44,907 nt of DNA, taken from the NCBI GenBank assembly GCA_944322885.1, contig CALUQH010000002.1, positions 1 to 44,907 of the forward strand. Reading direction: 5' to 3'. The stretch comes from Candidatus Gastranaerophilales bacterium (lineage in GTDB: Bacteria; Cyanobacteriota; Vampirovibrionia; Gastranaerophilales; Gastranaerophilaceae). The notes under the pieces are model-generated. The model saw only the letters and a list, made by a program, of their open reading frames with translations. It made no database searches and was not told where the DNA came from. This document shows positions 23,926-32,528 of the stretch, piece after piece (the first letter of the stretch is position 1; every line of letters begins with the position of its first letter). The position numbers were made by a program, and so were the translations under genes.

Positions 23926-25227
23926 GTGAACTATTTTTTAAGAATAGCTATAATATCTCTTTTAATTTTATCAGCCCCGCATGTTTTTGCATTCGGAAAA
24001 TTAAATCATGAAAAAGTTAAAACAGAAACAGTGCAGGAAGTAATTCAGCTTGATGTTACAAAAACAGAACCGGAAAATTCCGCGCCTGTGCAGCCTAAAA
24101 AATCTGATGACTGGGTTCAAAAAGATATTATAAGAGATAACGTAGATACAGAGTTTTCGATTTTTGATCATTTGTTTGATACAGACAAGGATTTTGATCA
24201 TCCTTTTAAGTTCGAAGAAGAATCTTTGTTCGGCAGAATTTATAAGAAAAAAATTGAGAGAACTTCAATACCATCTTATCTTTTGCAGGATGAGCTGACT
24301 TTTAAATACAAAAAAGGCCCGATAGACAGAGTTCAGTTTTATGGTGCTTATCAGGGAAATTTCGGTTTTGATTTTGAGGGAGCCGATTACGATACCGACT
24401 ATGGTTTCGGATTTATGGAAGCCGGTGTTGTCGGGGATTTCAAAGATAAAAATACAGATTTTAAACTGCAATTTAATTTCCGTCCGGGAGAAAACAGAAC
24501 GTATCTTCAAGGGCTGGTCACAGACGCTTACATAATGAACACCCGCATCCCGCATCATAAAATTATTGTCGGGAACTCGCGAAATCAGGTTGGTTTTGAA
24601 GGCGGTATGGGTTCATACGTTCTGCCGTTTGCAATGCGCTCACAAATTTCAAGAACCTTTGGAAACACAAGGGCTCTCGGTGTCAGGGTTGTCGGAGATT
24701 ATGATTTGATTGACTACAGTTTGGCTCTCAACAGTTCCGACAGGTTTTTTAAGGAATTTTTCCCCGGGGCTGAATTCACAGGCTGGGTAAACTTTAAACC
24801 TTTGGGCAAAACTGACGGCAGATACGGAACACTTGTTCTCGGGGGCGGTTTGAATGCAGGGCATAATGATACAAGTTATACAGTCGGCGGAGCTTACGCA
24901 AGCTACAGATATAAAAAGTTTATGGCAAACTTTGAATATGCGATTGCTGACGGTTATAACGGAACTTACAGAAGTACTGATAAAGCAACTGGTTTTTATA
25001 CAACGATAGCTTACAGAATTACCCAGAAACTTCATATTTTAGCCCGTTATGATCAGTTTGACCCGAATAGGGATATTGCGGATAACAAAAGGAGAGAATA
25101 TTCTATTGGTTTAAACTATTTTATCAAAGGTCAGGCATTAAGGTTAATTTTAAACTATGTATTTTGCGACAACGAAGATACAGAGGACAGCCACAGAATT
25201 ATTTTAGGAACGCAGATACTTTTGTAA
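23926..25227 (+). CDS. Outer-membrane beta-barrel porin
   Basis: 433 aa from GTG 23926. Signal peptide VNYFLRIAIISLLILSAPHV with likely cleavage after FAF or soon after. A linker of about 90 residues is followed by many alternating hydrophobic/polar strands with aromatic ends (YGAYQGNFGFDFEGADYD; FMANFEYAIADGYNGTY) and a final strand ending in a hydrophobic residue (IILGTQILL). The layout, including LQGLVTDAYI and HKIIVGNSRNQVGFEG, fits phosphate-selective-type (OprP/OprO) porins; the actual solute is unknown. Its presence implies a two-membrane envelope. A longer TTG start at 23896 would overlap the promoter and is rejected. Confidence 0.8.
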   Translation: MNYFLRIAIISLLILSAPHVFAFGKLNHEKVKTETVQEVIQLDVTKTEPENSAPVQPKKSDDWVQKDIIRDNVDTEFSIFDHLFDTDKDFDHPFKFEEESLFGRIYKKKIERTSIPSYLLQDELTFKYKKGPIDRVQFYGAYQGNFGFDFEGADYDTDYGFGFMEAGVVGDFKDKNTDFKLQFNFRPGENRTYLQGLVTDAYIMNTRIPHHKIIVGNSRNQVGFEGGMGSYVLPFAMRSQISRTFGNTRALGVRVVGDYDLIDYSLALNSSDRFFKEFFPGAEFTGWVNFKPLGKTDGRYGTLVLGGGLNAGHNDTSYTVGGAYASYRYKKFMANFEYAIADGYNGTYRSTDKATGFYTTIAYRITQKLHILARYDQFDPNRDIADNKRREYSIGLNYFIKGQALRLILNYVFCDNEDTEDSHRIILGTQILL

Positions 25228-25229
25228 AT

Positions 25230-25394
25230 TTACTCATTTTCTCCGTCATATTTTAGTAAGTATTTTATATAATCCAATTTTGAGCGTATTTCAATAAAAG
25301 CTTCACTATTTATTTCAACTACATTGCTTAATGCTTCTTGAATTATGTTAATACTTTTTTCAATTTCTTTGTATTTGTCTTTTGTTGTTGCCAT
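25230..25394 (-). CDS. Small 54-aa helical protein, hypothetical
   Basis: ATG 25392-25394 has a strong AAGGAG 5 nt upstream. The peptide starts MATTKDKYKEIEKSINIIQE and continues as one long amphipathic helix to YDGENE, with no membrane segment. A near-consensus promoter (25454-25482) drives it. It lies divergent from the XRE gene at 25502, suggesting a regulator/target pair. Its stop is 3 nt from the porin stop. Function unknown. Confidence 0.65.
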   Translation of the reverse strand: MATTKDKYKEIEKSINIIQEALSNVVEINSEAFIEIRSKLDYIKYLLKYDGENE

Positions 25395-25453
25395 CTCATC
25401 TCCTTAATTGCCTGATAGTATTTTTTATTTGATTATTAGTCAAATTTATACAT

Positions 25454-25482
25454 ACTATAGCAGAGTTAAAATAAACTGTCAA
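25454..25482 (-). promoter_or_regulatory. Consensus promoter of the 54-aa gene
   Basis: On the minus strand: TTGACA, a 17-nt spacer ending TGc, then TATAGT. Transcription is expected near 25447, giving a leader of about 50 nt. A TTTGA/TCAAA inverted repeat at about 25428-25444 lies near the predicted start and is a possible operator for the divergent XRE protein. Confidence 0.65.
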
Positions 25483-25501
25483 ATATATTAAATTTTTAAT
25501 A

Positions 25502-25723
25502 ATGAATTTTGACGATTTTAAAAAACATATAGGATTAAAAATAAAATTTTATCGAAATTTGAGAGATTTAACTCAAGAAGTATTGTCTGAAAAAATAGGT
25601 TGTTCTGTTAACTATTTGAGTTTAATTGAAAATGGACGTAAAAACATCAGTCTGAAAATGATTCATAAAATTTGCTCCGCACTGAATATAAGTGCGTCAA
25701 AAATTTTTGATGTTGAAGAGTAA
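25502..25723 (+). CDS. Small XRE-family HTH regulator
   Basis: 73 aa, a single Cro/C1 HTH: IGLKIKFYRNLRDLTQEVLS, then GCSVNYLSLIENGRKNIS and ICSALNISASKIFDVEE. Only A/T-rich sequence precedes the ATG, with no ribosome binding site. It is divergent from the 54-aa gene and may repress it. Confidence 0.85.
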   Translation: MNFDDFKKHIGLKIKFYRNLRDLTQEVLSEKIGCSVNYLSLIENGRKNISLKMIHKICSALNISASKIFDVEE

Positions 25724-25834
25724 TTTTTTCTGTTTTTCTTACTCTGCTTGTTAAAAAATGGACAAAATAAGCTTGCATTGCCGTTGAACTCCGAGCAATG
25801 ACATATAAAATTAATGTGAAATCCGAACTGCGGG

Positions 25835-25852
25835 AGAAGCGGCTATGCTTCT
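25835..25852. repeat. REP-like palindrome overlapping a stop codon
   Basis: AGAAGC-GGCTAT-GCTTCT. Same design as 15579-15594 and 40308-40323, with compensating base changes in the stem. The TAG stop of the 67-aa gene lies in its centre. Confidence 0.6.
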
Positions 25853-26046
25853 TCTTTATGGTGTTTTACGTCTTCTTTAATAACAATGAGGTTATTAATA
25901 ATTTTCATTGCACAGGTCGGAAGAACAACGTCATTTAAGCCTGTTGCAATACCGATAATTTTTCCGGCGCCTAAGATTACTTCTTCGCCCTTGTAATAAA
26001 ATTTGTAATCGTCTTTTCTGTCTGAACGGATTGTTACTTTTTCCAT
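25843..26046 (-). CDS. Conserved-looking 67-aa protein, unknown
   Basis: Starts MEKVTIRSDRKDDYKFYYKG, all-beta in appearance with small-residue turns (GAGKIIGIATGLNDVVLPTC), and ends in a His/Lys/Glu-rich tail KEDVKHHKEEA. AAGGAGAA precedes the ATG. Third gene of the hisS unit. Its last codons and TAG lie in a REP-like palindrome, so the tail may be repeat-derived. Not recognised. Confidence 0.6.
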   Translation of the reverse strand: MEKVTIRSDRKDDYKFYYKGEEVILGAGKIIGIATGLNDVVLPTCAMKIINNLIVIKEDVKHHKEEA

Positions 26047-26061
26047 TTTCAGTTCTCCTTT

Positions 26062-26400
26062 TTATTTCGTACTTATTCTTTTTCCGTTTTTATCAAAGAA
26101 TATACCGTTTTCCATAACCTCTTGATATATTTCTTCATCCTGTTTGAAGCTTTCCTGTGTATAAGGGTAAAAGTCTATACATACATCCATTTCTGTTTCA
26201 ATTTTCCCTACAATCGGCCAAATTTGTTCGCGTTTTGATTTATCTTCGATATCAAAAATTCCTGCAAGTTCAATATCTTCCCCTTCGTGCATATTGCCGT
26301 CTGTGTGAATTCCGAAAAGATACACTCCTTTAAAATCGTTAAAAATACGATTAAAACCTGCAGATAATTTTACAATAACTTCATCAACCGAATTTGCCAT
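26062..26400 (-). CDS. Nucleotidyltransferase-fold (MNT-like) protein, atypical
   Basis: 112 aa. YLFGIHTDGNMHEGEDIELA resembles the FGS...GSDIDL core of minimal nucleotidyltransferases, but the usual GS is GI and the metal-binding residues read D-x-E. A later acidic strand, MDVCIDFYPY, supplies the third acidic residue. MNT proteins often pair with HEPN toxins; no HEPN partner adjoins it. It starts 5 nt after hisS and is probably cotranscribed. Confidence 0.6.
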   Translation of the reverse strand: MANSVDEVIVKLSAGFNRIFNDFKGVYLFGIHTDGNMHEGEDIELAGIFDIEDKSKREQIWPIVGKIETEMDVCIDFYPYTQESFKQDEEIYQEVMENGIFFDKNGKRISTK

Positions 26401-26405
26401 AACAA

Positions 26406-27644
26406 TTATCCTATATGATTTGTAACATCATTTCTGTCTACGCTGATTTGTTCGGATGTTGCCAGATTTTTTACGGCAACTTTATTTGACTTAATCTCGT
26501 CTTCGCCTAAAATAAGTGCATATTTTGCAACTTTTGAAGCTTTTTCAAGCTGTTTGGTAAACTTTTTATTTGCAAGATCAAATTCAACTTTAATCCCTTT
26601 GCCTCTGAGTTCCTGTGCAAGTTCAAACGCGTCTGAAGGAGAATTGCAAACTATGTATGCATCAAGTTTTTCGGGTTCTACATCGGGAAGAAGCGAGTTT
26701 AACCTTTCCATACCCATTGCCCAGCCTATAGCGGGCGTGTCTTCTCCGCCTAAATTTTTGACAAGGCTGTCATAGCGTCCGCCTCCGCATACTGCATTTT
26801 GTGAGCCGAGATTATTTGATTTAATCTCAAAAACGGTTCTGTTATAATAATCTAAACCTCTGACTAAAAGTTTATTTTCAACGTATTTAATTTTTAATTT
26901 GTCTAAATAGGATTTTAATTCTTTATAATGTTGTGCGCATTCTTCACAGATAAAATCTGATTGAATAACTTTTTGAATTTCCGGTTTTGCAAAAATTTCT
27001 TTGCAGGATTCAACCTTGCAGTCTAAAAGTCTCAGAGGATTTTTTTCGTATCTGTTCCGGCAGTCCTCGCAAAGGTTGTCAAATTCGGGTTTTAAGACTT
27101 CTTTAATTCTTTTTTTGTATTCTTCGCGGCATTTGGGGCATCCGAGAGAATTTATTTCAACTTCCAAATCGTTTAGTCCGAGCGATTTAAGATAATCAAC
27201 GGCGAGCATGATAACTTCCGCATCTGCAGCCGGTTCTTTAATCCCGAACATTTCAACACCGACCTGATGGAATTGTCTTTGTCTGCCTGCCTGCGGACGT
27301 TCATATCTGAACATCGGACCTTTGTACCAGAGTTTTACGGGGGCTGATAATCTTGCCATTCCGTTCTCAATAAATGAACGTACTACACCTGCTGTGTTTT
27401 CCGGACGTAAAGTTATTGAGCGGTCGCTTTTTTCAAAGGTATACATTTCTTTGTTGACAATATCTGTTGTGTCGCCGACTCCGCGTGCAAAAAGTTCCGT
27501 TACCTCAAAAATTGGAGTTCTGATTTCTTTATAACCGTATTTTGTAAAAATTTCAAGCGCTTTTTGCTCTAATCTTTGCCATTGTCCGGCTTCCTGAGGT
27601 AAAATGTCTTTTGTTCCTTTGAGTACTTTAATCATTTTGGTCAT
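26406..27644 (-). CDS. hisS: Histidyl-tRNA synthetase
   Basis: 412 aa. Class II motifs: MIKVLKGTKDILPQE, TLRPENTAGVVRSF (motif 2 region), RYERPQAGRQRQFHQ, the histidine-specific LVRGLDYYNRTVFE and motif 3 AIGWAMGMERL, then an anticodon-binding domain. A four-cysteine insert (CPKC ... CEDC, residues about 170-195) suggests a zinc-ribbon-like module. A perfect consensus promoter places the predicted start of transcription at the ATG itself. Confidence 0.95.
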   Translation of the reverse strand: MTKMIKVLKGTKDILPQEAGQWQRLEQKALEIFTKYGYKEIRTPIFEVTELFARGVGDTTDIVNKEMYTFEKSDRSITLRPENTAGVVRSFIENGMARLSAPVKLWYKGPMFRYERPQAGRQRQFHQVGVEMFGIKEPAADAEVIMLAVDYLKSLGLNDLEVEINSLGCPKCREEYKKRIKEVLKPEFDNLCEDCRNRYEKNPLRLLDCKVESCKEIFAKPEIQKVIQSDFICEECAQHYKELKSYLDKLKIKYVENKLLVRGLDYYNRTVFEIKSNNLGSQNAVCGGGRYDSLVKNLGGEDTPAIGWAMGMERLNSLLPDVEPEKLDAYIVCNSPSDAFELAQELRGKGIKVEFDLANKKFTKQLEKASKVAKYALILGEDEIKSNKVAVKNLATSEQISVDRNDVTNHIG

Positions 27645-27650
27645 AAAGTT

Positions 27651-27679
27651 ATTATATAAATTTGAGGTTCAATTGTCAA
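27651..27679 (-). promoter_or_regulatory. Perfect sigma-70 promoter for leaderless hisS mRNA
   Basis: TTGACA (27674-27679), a 17-nt spacer and TATAAT (27651-27656), both hexamers fully consensus on the minus strand. The -10 ends 6 nt before ATG 27644, so the predicted +1 is the A of the start codon. No ribosome binding site exists. Confidence 0.8.
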
Positions 27680-27685
27680 ATAAAA

Positions 27686-27723
27686 AAACAAAAGCAGAAA
27701 TATTCTCTTATTATTTCTGCCTT
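27686..27723 (-). terminator. Terminator of the alpha/beta hydrolase gene
   Basis: On the minus strand GCAGAAAT / ATTTCTGC with an 11-nt loop is followed by TTTTGTTTTTTT. It lies between the hydrolase stop and the hisS promoter. Confidence 0.75.
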
Positions 27724-27746
27724 TGCAATTCATTAATTTTCTTTTG

Positions 27747-28787
27747 CTATTTTAAGTATTCTTTATAAAATGCCTCAATCTTATCAAAAGGAATTTTGTC
27801 CATATTGTCGTATAAGTCTACGTGGTTAGCATCTTTTACGATAAGCAGCTCTTTATTATCCCCTTTGAGTTTTTTGAAAGCATCTTCACTGAAATAACGA
27901 CTGTGAGCCTTTTCTCCGTGAATAACCAGTACGGCATTTTGTATTTCATCACTGTATGCAAGTATAGGCATATTTATTAAGGATAGGGTTGAGGTCATAT
28001 TCCAGTTGCCGTTTGAGTTTATTGAACGCTTATGAAATCCGCGCGGAGTTTTATAGTATCCGTAATAATCCTGTACAAACTGTGGTTCTTCTCCTGTCAA
28101 TTTTTCAGGAAGCCCCGGAGCTTTTGCATAAGTTCCGTTTTTAAAATCTTCTGTTCTTTGTTTATTAAGGGATTTTTTCAATTCATATCGGGCTTTTTCG
28201 TCCATGGAATCAAAATATCCGTTTGCGCTGACTCTTGTCATATCATACATTGTGGATGTAACGGTTGCTTTAATTCTTGTATCCATTGCGGCGGCATTCA
28301 AGCCAAATCCGCCAAACCCGCATATCCCGAGAATACCTATTCTTTCTGCATCAACATCTTTTTGGCTGCTTAAAAAATCTACTGCTGCCGAAAAATCTTC
28401 CGTATTTATATCAGGTGATGCGACATTTCGGGGTTCTCCTGAGCTTTCACCTGTATAGGAAGGGTCGAATGCAAGTGTAACAAACCCGCGTTCTGCCAAT
28501 GTTTGAGCATATAAACCTGATGCCTGCTCCTTAACTGCACCGAATGGCCCGCTTATTGCGATTGCAGCCATTTCTTTTTCGGATTTATCTTTAGGAGTGT
28601 ATAAATCTCCGACCAATGTAATTCCGTATCTGTTCTTGAAACTTACTTTTTTTACATCTACTTTGTCGCTTTTTTTAAAAGTTTTATCCCAATCGCTGTT
28701 GTCTGAATTATTTTTTGCCAAACTCATAGTTGTCCCTCCGATAATTAACATAAGTGCCGATAACAAAACTAAAAATTTTTTTAACAT
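27747..28787 (-). CDS. Secreted alpha/beta hydrolase (dienelactone hydrolase-like)
   Basis: 346 aa. Signal peptide MLKKFLVLLSALMLIIGG with likely cleavage after SLA. Alpha/beta hydrolase core: oxyanion region AIAISGPFGAVKEQ, a nucleophile elbow GICGFGG with cysteine in place of serine, and the late histidine in DANHVDLY. A cysteine nucleophile occurs in dienelactone hydrolases. GAGG lies 5 nt before the ATG. Substrate unknown. Single gene with its own terminator. Confidence 0.78.
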   Translation of the reverse strand: MLKKFLVLLSALMLIIGGTTMSLAKNNSDNSDWDKTFKKSDKVDVKKVSFKNRYGITLVGDLYTPKDKSEKEMAAIAISGPFGAVKEQASGLYAQTLAERGFVTLAFDPSYTGESSGEPRNVASPDINTEDFSAAVDFLSSQKDVDAERIGILGICGFGGFGLNAAAMDTRIKATVTSTMYDMTRVSANGYFDSMDEKARYELKKSLNKQRTEDFKNGTYAKAPGLPEKLTGEEPQFVQDYYGYYKTPRGFHKRSINSNGNWNMTSTLSLINMPILAYSDEIQNAVLVIHGEKAHSRYFSEDAFKKLKGDNKELLIVKDANHVDLYDNMDKIPFDKIEAFYKEYLK

Positions 28788-28929
28788 TTGTACCTCATAC
28801 TAAGTTTTTATAAACCTTTATTTTTATATTATTAACGATTTTATAAAAATAGCAAATACTTATATTAAATAATTAAAAATACTTATCAGGCATAATTAAT
28901 TGAATATAGGTATAGTTTCTTGAAAAATA

Positions 28930-30006
28930 CTAATGTTTATTCCACCTTATATCGTTCTCATAATCGGTAATTTGTGAGCATGTATATTCATACATATTTG
29001 TATTTTTATCATAAAAATGTTTATACCAGTCAACTGTCTTTTGCAAAGCCTGCTGTGCATTATATGTAGGTGTCCAGCCCAAAACTTTTTTAGCTTTTTC
29101 TATGTTGAGCATTAAAAGTCCTGCCTCATGCAAAGGACTTTTTTCCCCGACAACAACTTTGCCTTTGCCATAGATTTCTGTAATTTTTTTAGCAACTTCC
29201 GCAACCGTTAGGATACTATTTTCATCGGGACCGAAATTAAAACCATCGGCATATTTTTTCCCTTCTTTTAAAAGTCTTTCACCTAACAAAAGGTATCCTG
29301 ACAAAGGTTCAAGTACATGCTGCCAGGGTCTTACTGCTATAGGATTTCTAATTTCAATATCACGGCCTTGATTAATACCTCTTATACAATCGGGAATAAG
29401 TCTGTCAAGTGCCCAGTCTCCGCCGCCTATTACATTGCCGGCTCGTGCCGTTGCCATGGCATAAGTATTTTCGCTCTGCAGGAATGAACGTCTGTATGAT
29501 GATGACATAATCTCTACACATCCTTTAGAGGATGAATACATATCATAACCGCCCATCGGGTCATCTTCCGTGTAACCTTTTTTAACTTCTTTATTTTCGT
29601 AGCATTTGTCAGTTGTTACATTTACAAAAGCTTTAACGGAAGGTATTTTCCTTGCGGTTTCCAATACATTTAATGTTCCTATTACATTTGTTTGATAGGT
29701 GAGAACAGGTTGTGAATACGAAAGTCTGACAAGCGGTTGTGCCGCAAGATGGAATACTATATCGGGTTCAAATTCCCGCATAGTTTTCTCAAGTTTTTCA
29801 ACATCAAGAATATCGCTGATAACTGATTTTTCAATTTTCTCTGCAATATGTAATTCTTCAAACATTGAGGGGGTTGTATTGGGTTCAAGAGAATACCCGC
29901 AGACCTTTGCCCCGAGTTGTGTAAGCCAAATTGCAAGCCAGCTTCCTTTAAAGCCTGTATGTCCTGTTAAAAATACTTTTTTATTTTTGTATATACTGTT
30001 AAACAC
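28930..30006 (-). CDS. rfbG: CDP-glucose 4,6-dehydratase
   Basis: 358 aa, short-chain dehydrogenase fold. NAD-binding LTGHTGFKGSWLAIWL, the Y-x3-K pair in YDMYSSSKG, and RPWQHVLEPLSGYL are typical of RfbG. It converts CDP-glucose to CDP-4-keto-6-deoxyglucose, the next step after RfbF. The start is a GTG overlapping the stop of the preceding gene (TAGTG). No dedicated 3-deoxysugar gene (RfbH) is present, so the final sugar is unknown. Confidence 0.92.
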   Translation of the reverse strand: MFNSIYKNKKVFLTGHTGFKGSWLAIWLTQLGAKVCGYSLEPNTTPSMFEELHIAEKIEKSVISDILDVEKLEKTMREFEPDIVFHLAAQPLVRLSYSQPVLTYQTNVIGTLNVLETARKIPSVKAFVNVTTDKCYENKEVKKGYTEDDPMGGYDMYSSSKGCVEIMSSSYRRSFLQSENTYAMATARAGNVIGGGDWALDRLIPDCIRGINQGRDIEIRNPIAVRPWQHVLEPLSGYLLLGERLLKEGKKYADGFNFGPDENSILTVAEVAKKITEIYGKGKVVVGEKSPLHEAGLLMLNIEKAKKVLGWTPTYNAQQALQKTVDWYKHFYDKNTNMYEYTCSQITDYENDIRWNKH

Positions 30007-31568
30007 TATGCTTCCTCAAATTCTTTTAAAAGACTGTCTATATTATCCTTATTAATTTCTCTGTATAGTTTCAAGCCAATTTTTTTAATTTTTTCTTCCG
30101 TCAGTTTTGAGTAATCAAATTTAATAAGTTTTTCGATTATTTCCGGCTCAAAACGATATTTAATAATTTTTGCCGGATTCCCTCCGACTATTGCATAAGG
30201 CGGAACATCTTTAGTTACAACAGAACCAGCTCCTACAATTGCCCCCTGCCCGATTGTTACTCCGGATAAAATTATTGAATTTGTAGCAATCCATACATCA
30301 TCTTTTACTATAATATCGCCTTTTGATTTAGCTTCTTTTAATTCGGTTTTAAGTACCATAACTTTGAACGGGTATGTTGATAAGGTATTATAATAGTGGT
30401 CTGAAGCCAGAATAAACTTTACATCAGGACCGATAGAACAAAATCTGCCTATTTTTAGTTTGAAAGGAAAAATCCCATGGCATAATACATCAATCGAGCC
30501 ATAAGAGTATGCTCCAACTTCTATAAATCTTGCAGTGTCGGGGTGAACAACATGTATAAATTTATTTGAGCTTAAATGATGTATTGGTCTGTATGTTCTT
30601 GTTTTTTTAAAACAATTAAAAATAGTTATAATTTTTTTATTGTCCACTCTTTGAATTCTTATGATTTGCCTTAAAAACATTCTGCAATGATATTTAATAT
30701 ACGGAAAATAAAAGTATGGTTTTATTAGATAATATTTATACAAATATTTTAGATATCCGTCTTTGGTAAAATTACATTGTTTTTTATAATCAAAGTAGTA
30801 GTGGTTAATATGTTCTAATAGAAGTTTTTTTAATGTTTTTTCATAAGTTTTGTTTGAAAGAAGTTCTTCTTTTTTTAATATTTGTAATATTGAGATAAAA
30901 TTTTCTCCGAAAATTTGCGCGATATTATAACCGCCTTTTTTATTTATTGTTATAACTTCCATTAATTGCTTTTCAATAATTAATCCCGAGCCGTCTTTCA
31001 TAAGTTTGGCTAAAATATCAATTTGGCCGAAACATAAATCCGAAAATCTTATTGGTGAATCAATCATTTTATATTTTGAAGTGTTTACGCATAAACCGCC
31101 TATCCATGTGCAGGAATATGTTATTTGAGAAATAAGTTCATCAAAACTGTTTACGTTTATAATGGATTTTTTCGGATTTTTCAAATCTCTGTTAGTGAAA
31201 AATATAATATTATCATTCGCATTTTCAAGTAATGATACAATTTCAGCCAGTGCATTTTTTTTAAAGTAAATATTGTCATTATTTAACTTAGCATATTTAC
31301 CGTTAGCAAGTTTTAATACTTCAACAAAATTTTTGTCTTTTATATTTTCCTGTTGTCGTTTATAAATAATTTTATCAGGGAATTTTTGCTGATATTTTCT
31401 GCATAAATTTTCAGTGTCGTCATCAGAACAATTATCAGATATAACAATTTCTATTTTATTAGTATTTTGAAAAGTAATATCATCAGTTATTTCTCTTAAA
31501 GTATGTTCAAGATACATACTCCTGTTTCTTGTCGGAATACAAATAGATAAAATCGGTTTGTCAGGCAT
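30006..31568 (-). CDS. Glycosyltransferase family 2 / hexapeptide acetyltransferase fusion
   Basis: 520 aa. Residues about 1-250: GT-A glycosyltransferase with LSICIPTRNRSMYLEHTL and VISDNCSDDDT; the usual DxD position reads LNNDNIYF. Residues about 345-500: left-handed beta-helix acetyltransferase with IGRFCSIGPDVKF, VWIATNSIILSGVTIG and VVTKDVPPYAIVGGNPAK. This suggests that one protein both adds a sugar and acetylates the glycan. It lies between rfbF (TAATG overlap) and rfbG, so it is translationally coupled to the CDP-sugar genes. Confidence 0.85.
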   Translation of the reverse strand: MPDKPILSICIPTRNRSMYLEHTLREITDDITFQNTNKIEIVISDNCSDDDTENLCRKYQQKFPDKIIYKRQQENIKDKNFVEVLKLANGKYAKLNNDNIYFKKNALAEIVSLLENANDNIIFFTNRDLKNPKKSIINVNSFDELISQITYSCTWIGGLCVNTSKYKMIDSPIRFSDLCFGQIDILAKLMKDGSGLIIEKQLMEVITINKKGGYNIAQIFGENFISILQILKKEELLSNKTYEKTLKKLLLEHINHYYFDYKKQCNFTKDGYLKYLYKYYLIKPYFYFPYIKYHCRMFLRQIIRIQRVDNKKIITIFNCFKKTRTYRPIHHLSSNKFIHVVHPDTARFIEVGAYSYGSIDVLCHGIFPFKLKIGRFCSIGPDVKFILASDHYYNTLSTYPFKVMVLKTELKEAKSKGDIIVKDDVWIATNSIILSGVTIGQGAIVGAGSVVTKDVPPYAIVGGNPAKIIKYRFEPEIIEKLIKFDYSKLTEEKIKKIGLKLYREINKDNIDSLLKEFEEA

Positions 31569-32356
31569 TATAATTCCCTCTTATTCCATATTGCCCACGG
31601 AGCATTATCTTCTTTCCACATTTTGGTTAAATCATTCTTATCTTTTAAGGTATCCATCGGACGCCAGAAACCTTTATGTTTAAAAGCGTTTAATTTTTTA
31701 TCATTTGCCAGATTTTCTAATGGTTTACGTTCAAATATAACATCATCCCCCTGCGGAATATAGTCAAAAACTTCCGGTTCGCATACGAAAAATCCGCCGT
31801 TGACCCAGGATTCATCGCCTGCCGGTTTTTCTTTAAAAGATGTAATGATATTGTCGTCTTTTATTACAAGTGCTCCGAATCGTCCGGAGGGTTGTACTGC
31901 TGTCATTGTAACTGTTTTTTTCGATGTTTCATGTGCAGATATTAATTTATTTAAATTAATATCTGCGACTCCATCGCCGTATGTTAGTAAAAATCTGTTA
32001 TTACCGATATATTCCTGTGCTTTTTTAATTCTTCCGCCGGTCATTGTATCCTGCCCGGTATACAATATTGTCACTTTCCATGGTTCTGTCTGCATCCTGT
32101 GAATATCTACGGTATTGTTAAGCATATCAACTGTGATATCGGAATATTGCTGGTAATAATGGACAAAATAATCTTTTATAATATGTGACTTATACCCTGT
32201 AAGTATTACAAAATCATTAAATCCGTAATGGGAATAAATCTTCATAATATGCCATAAAATCGGTTTCCCTCCGATTTCCACCATTGGTTTTGGCACCAAT
32301 TTTGTCTCTTCACTTAAGCGTGTTCCCAATCCGCCGGCTAAAATTACAACTTTCAT
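31568..32356 (-). CDS. rfbF: Glucose-1-phosphate cytidylyltransferase
   Basis: 262 aa. Nucleotidyltransferase signature LAGGLGTRLSEETKLVPKPM, YGDGVADINL and the substrate loop FKEKPAGDESWVNGGF. It makes CDP-glucose from CTP and glucose-1-phosphate. AAGGGT lies about 6 nt upstream. First gene of the rfbF-GT2-rfbG unit. Confidence 0.94.
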   Translation of the reverse strand: MKVVILAGGLGTRLSEETKLVPKPMVEIGGKPILWHIMKIYSHYGFNDFVILTGYKSHIIKDYFVHYYQQYSDITVDMLNNTVDIHRMQTEPWKVTILYTGQDTMTGGRIKKAQEYIGNNRFLLTYGDGVADINLNKLISAHETSKKTVTMTAVQPSGRFGALVIKDDNIITSFKEKPAGDESWVNGGFFVCEPEVFDYIPQGDDVIFERKPLENLANDKKLNAFKHKGFWRPMDTLKDKNDLTKMWKEDNAPWAIWNKREL

Positions 32357-32528
32357 TAAAATACCCTTATACTCTAAATAATATAATATTTAACACAGAA
32401 ATAATTTAATTACAATTTATTGTTATTAATTAATTCTAATGTAATTAGGCTTATTTATGAATTATTGTTATAAATGCATAAATAAAATGTAATTTGTTTC
32501 AAAAACTGTGAACTTTTGTTTCTTGGAC

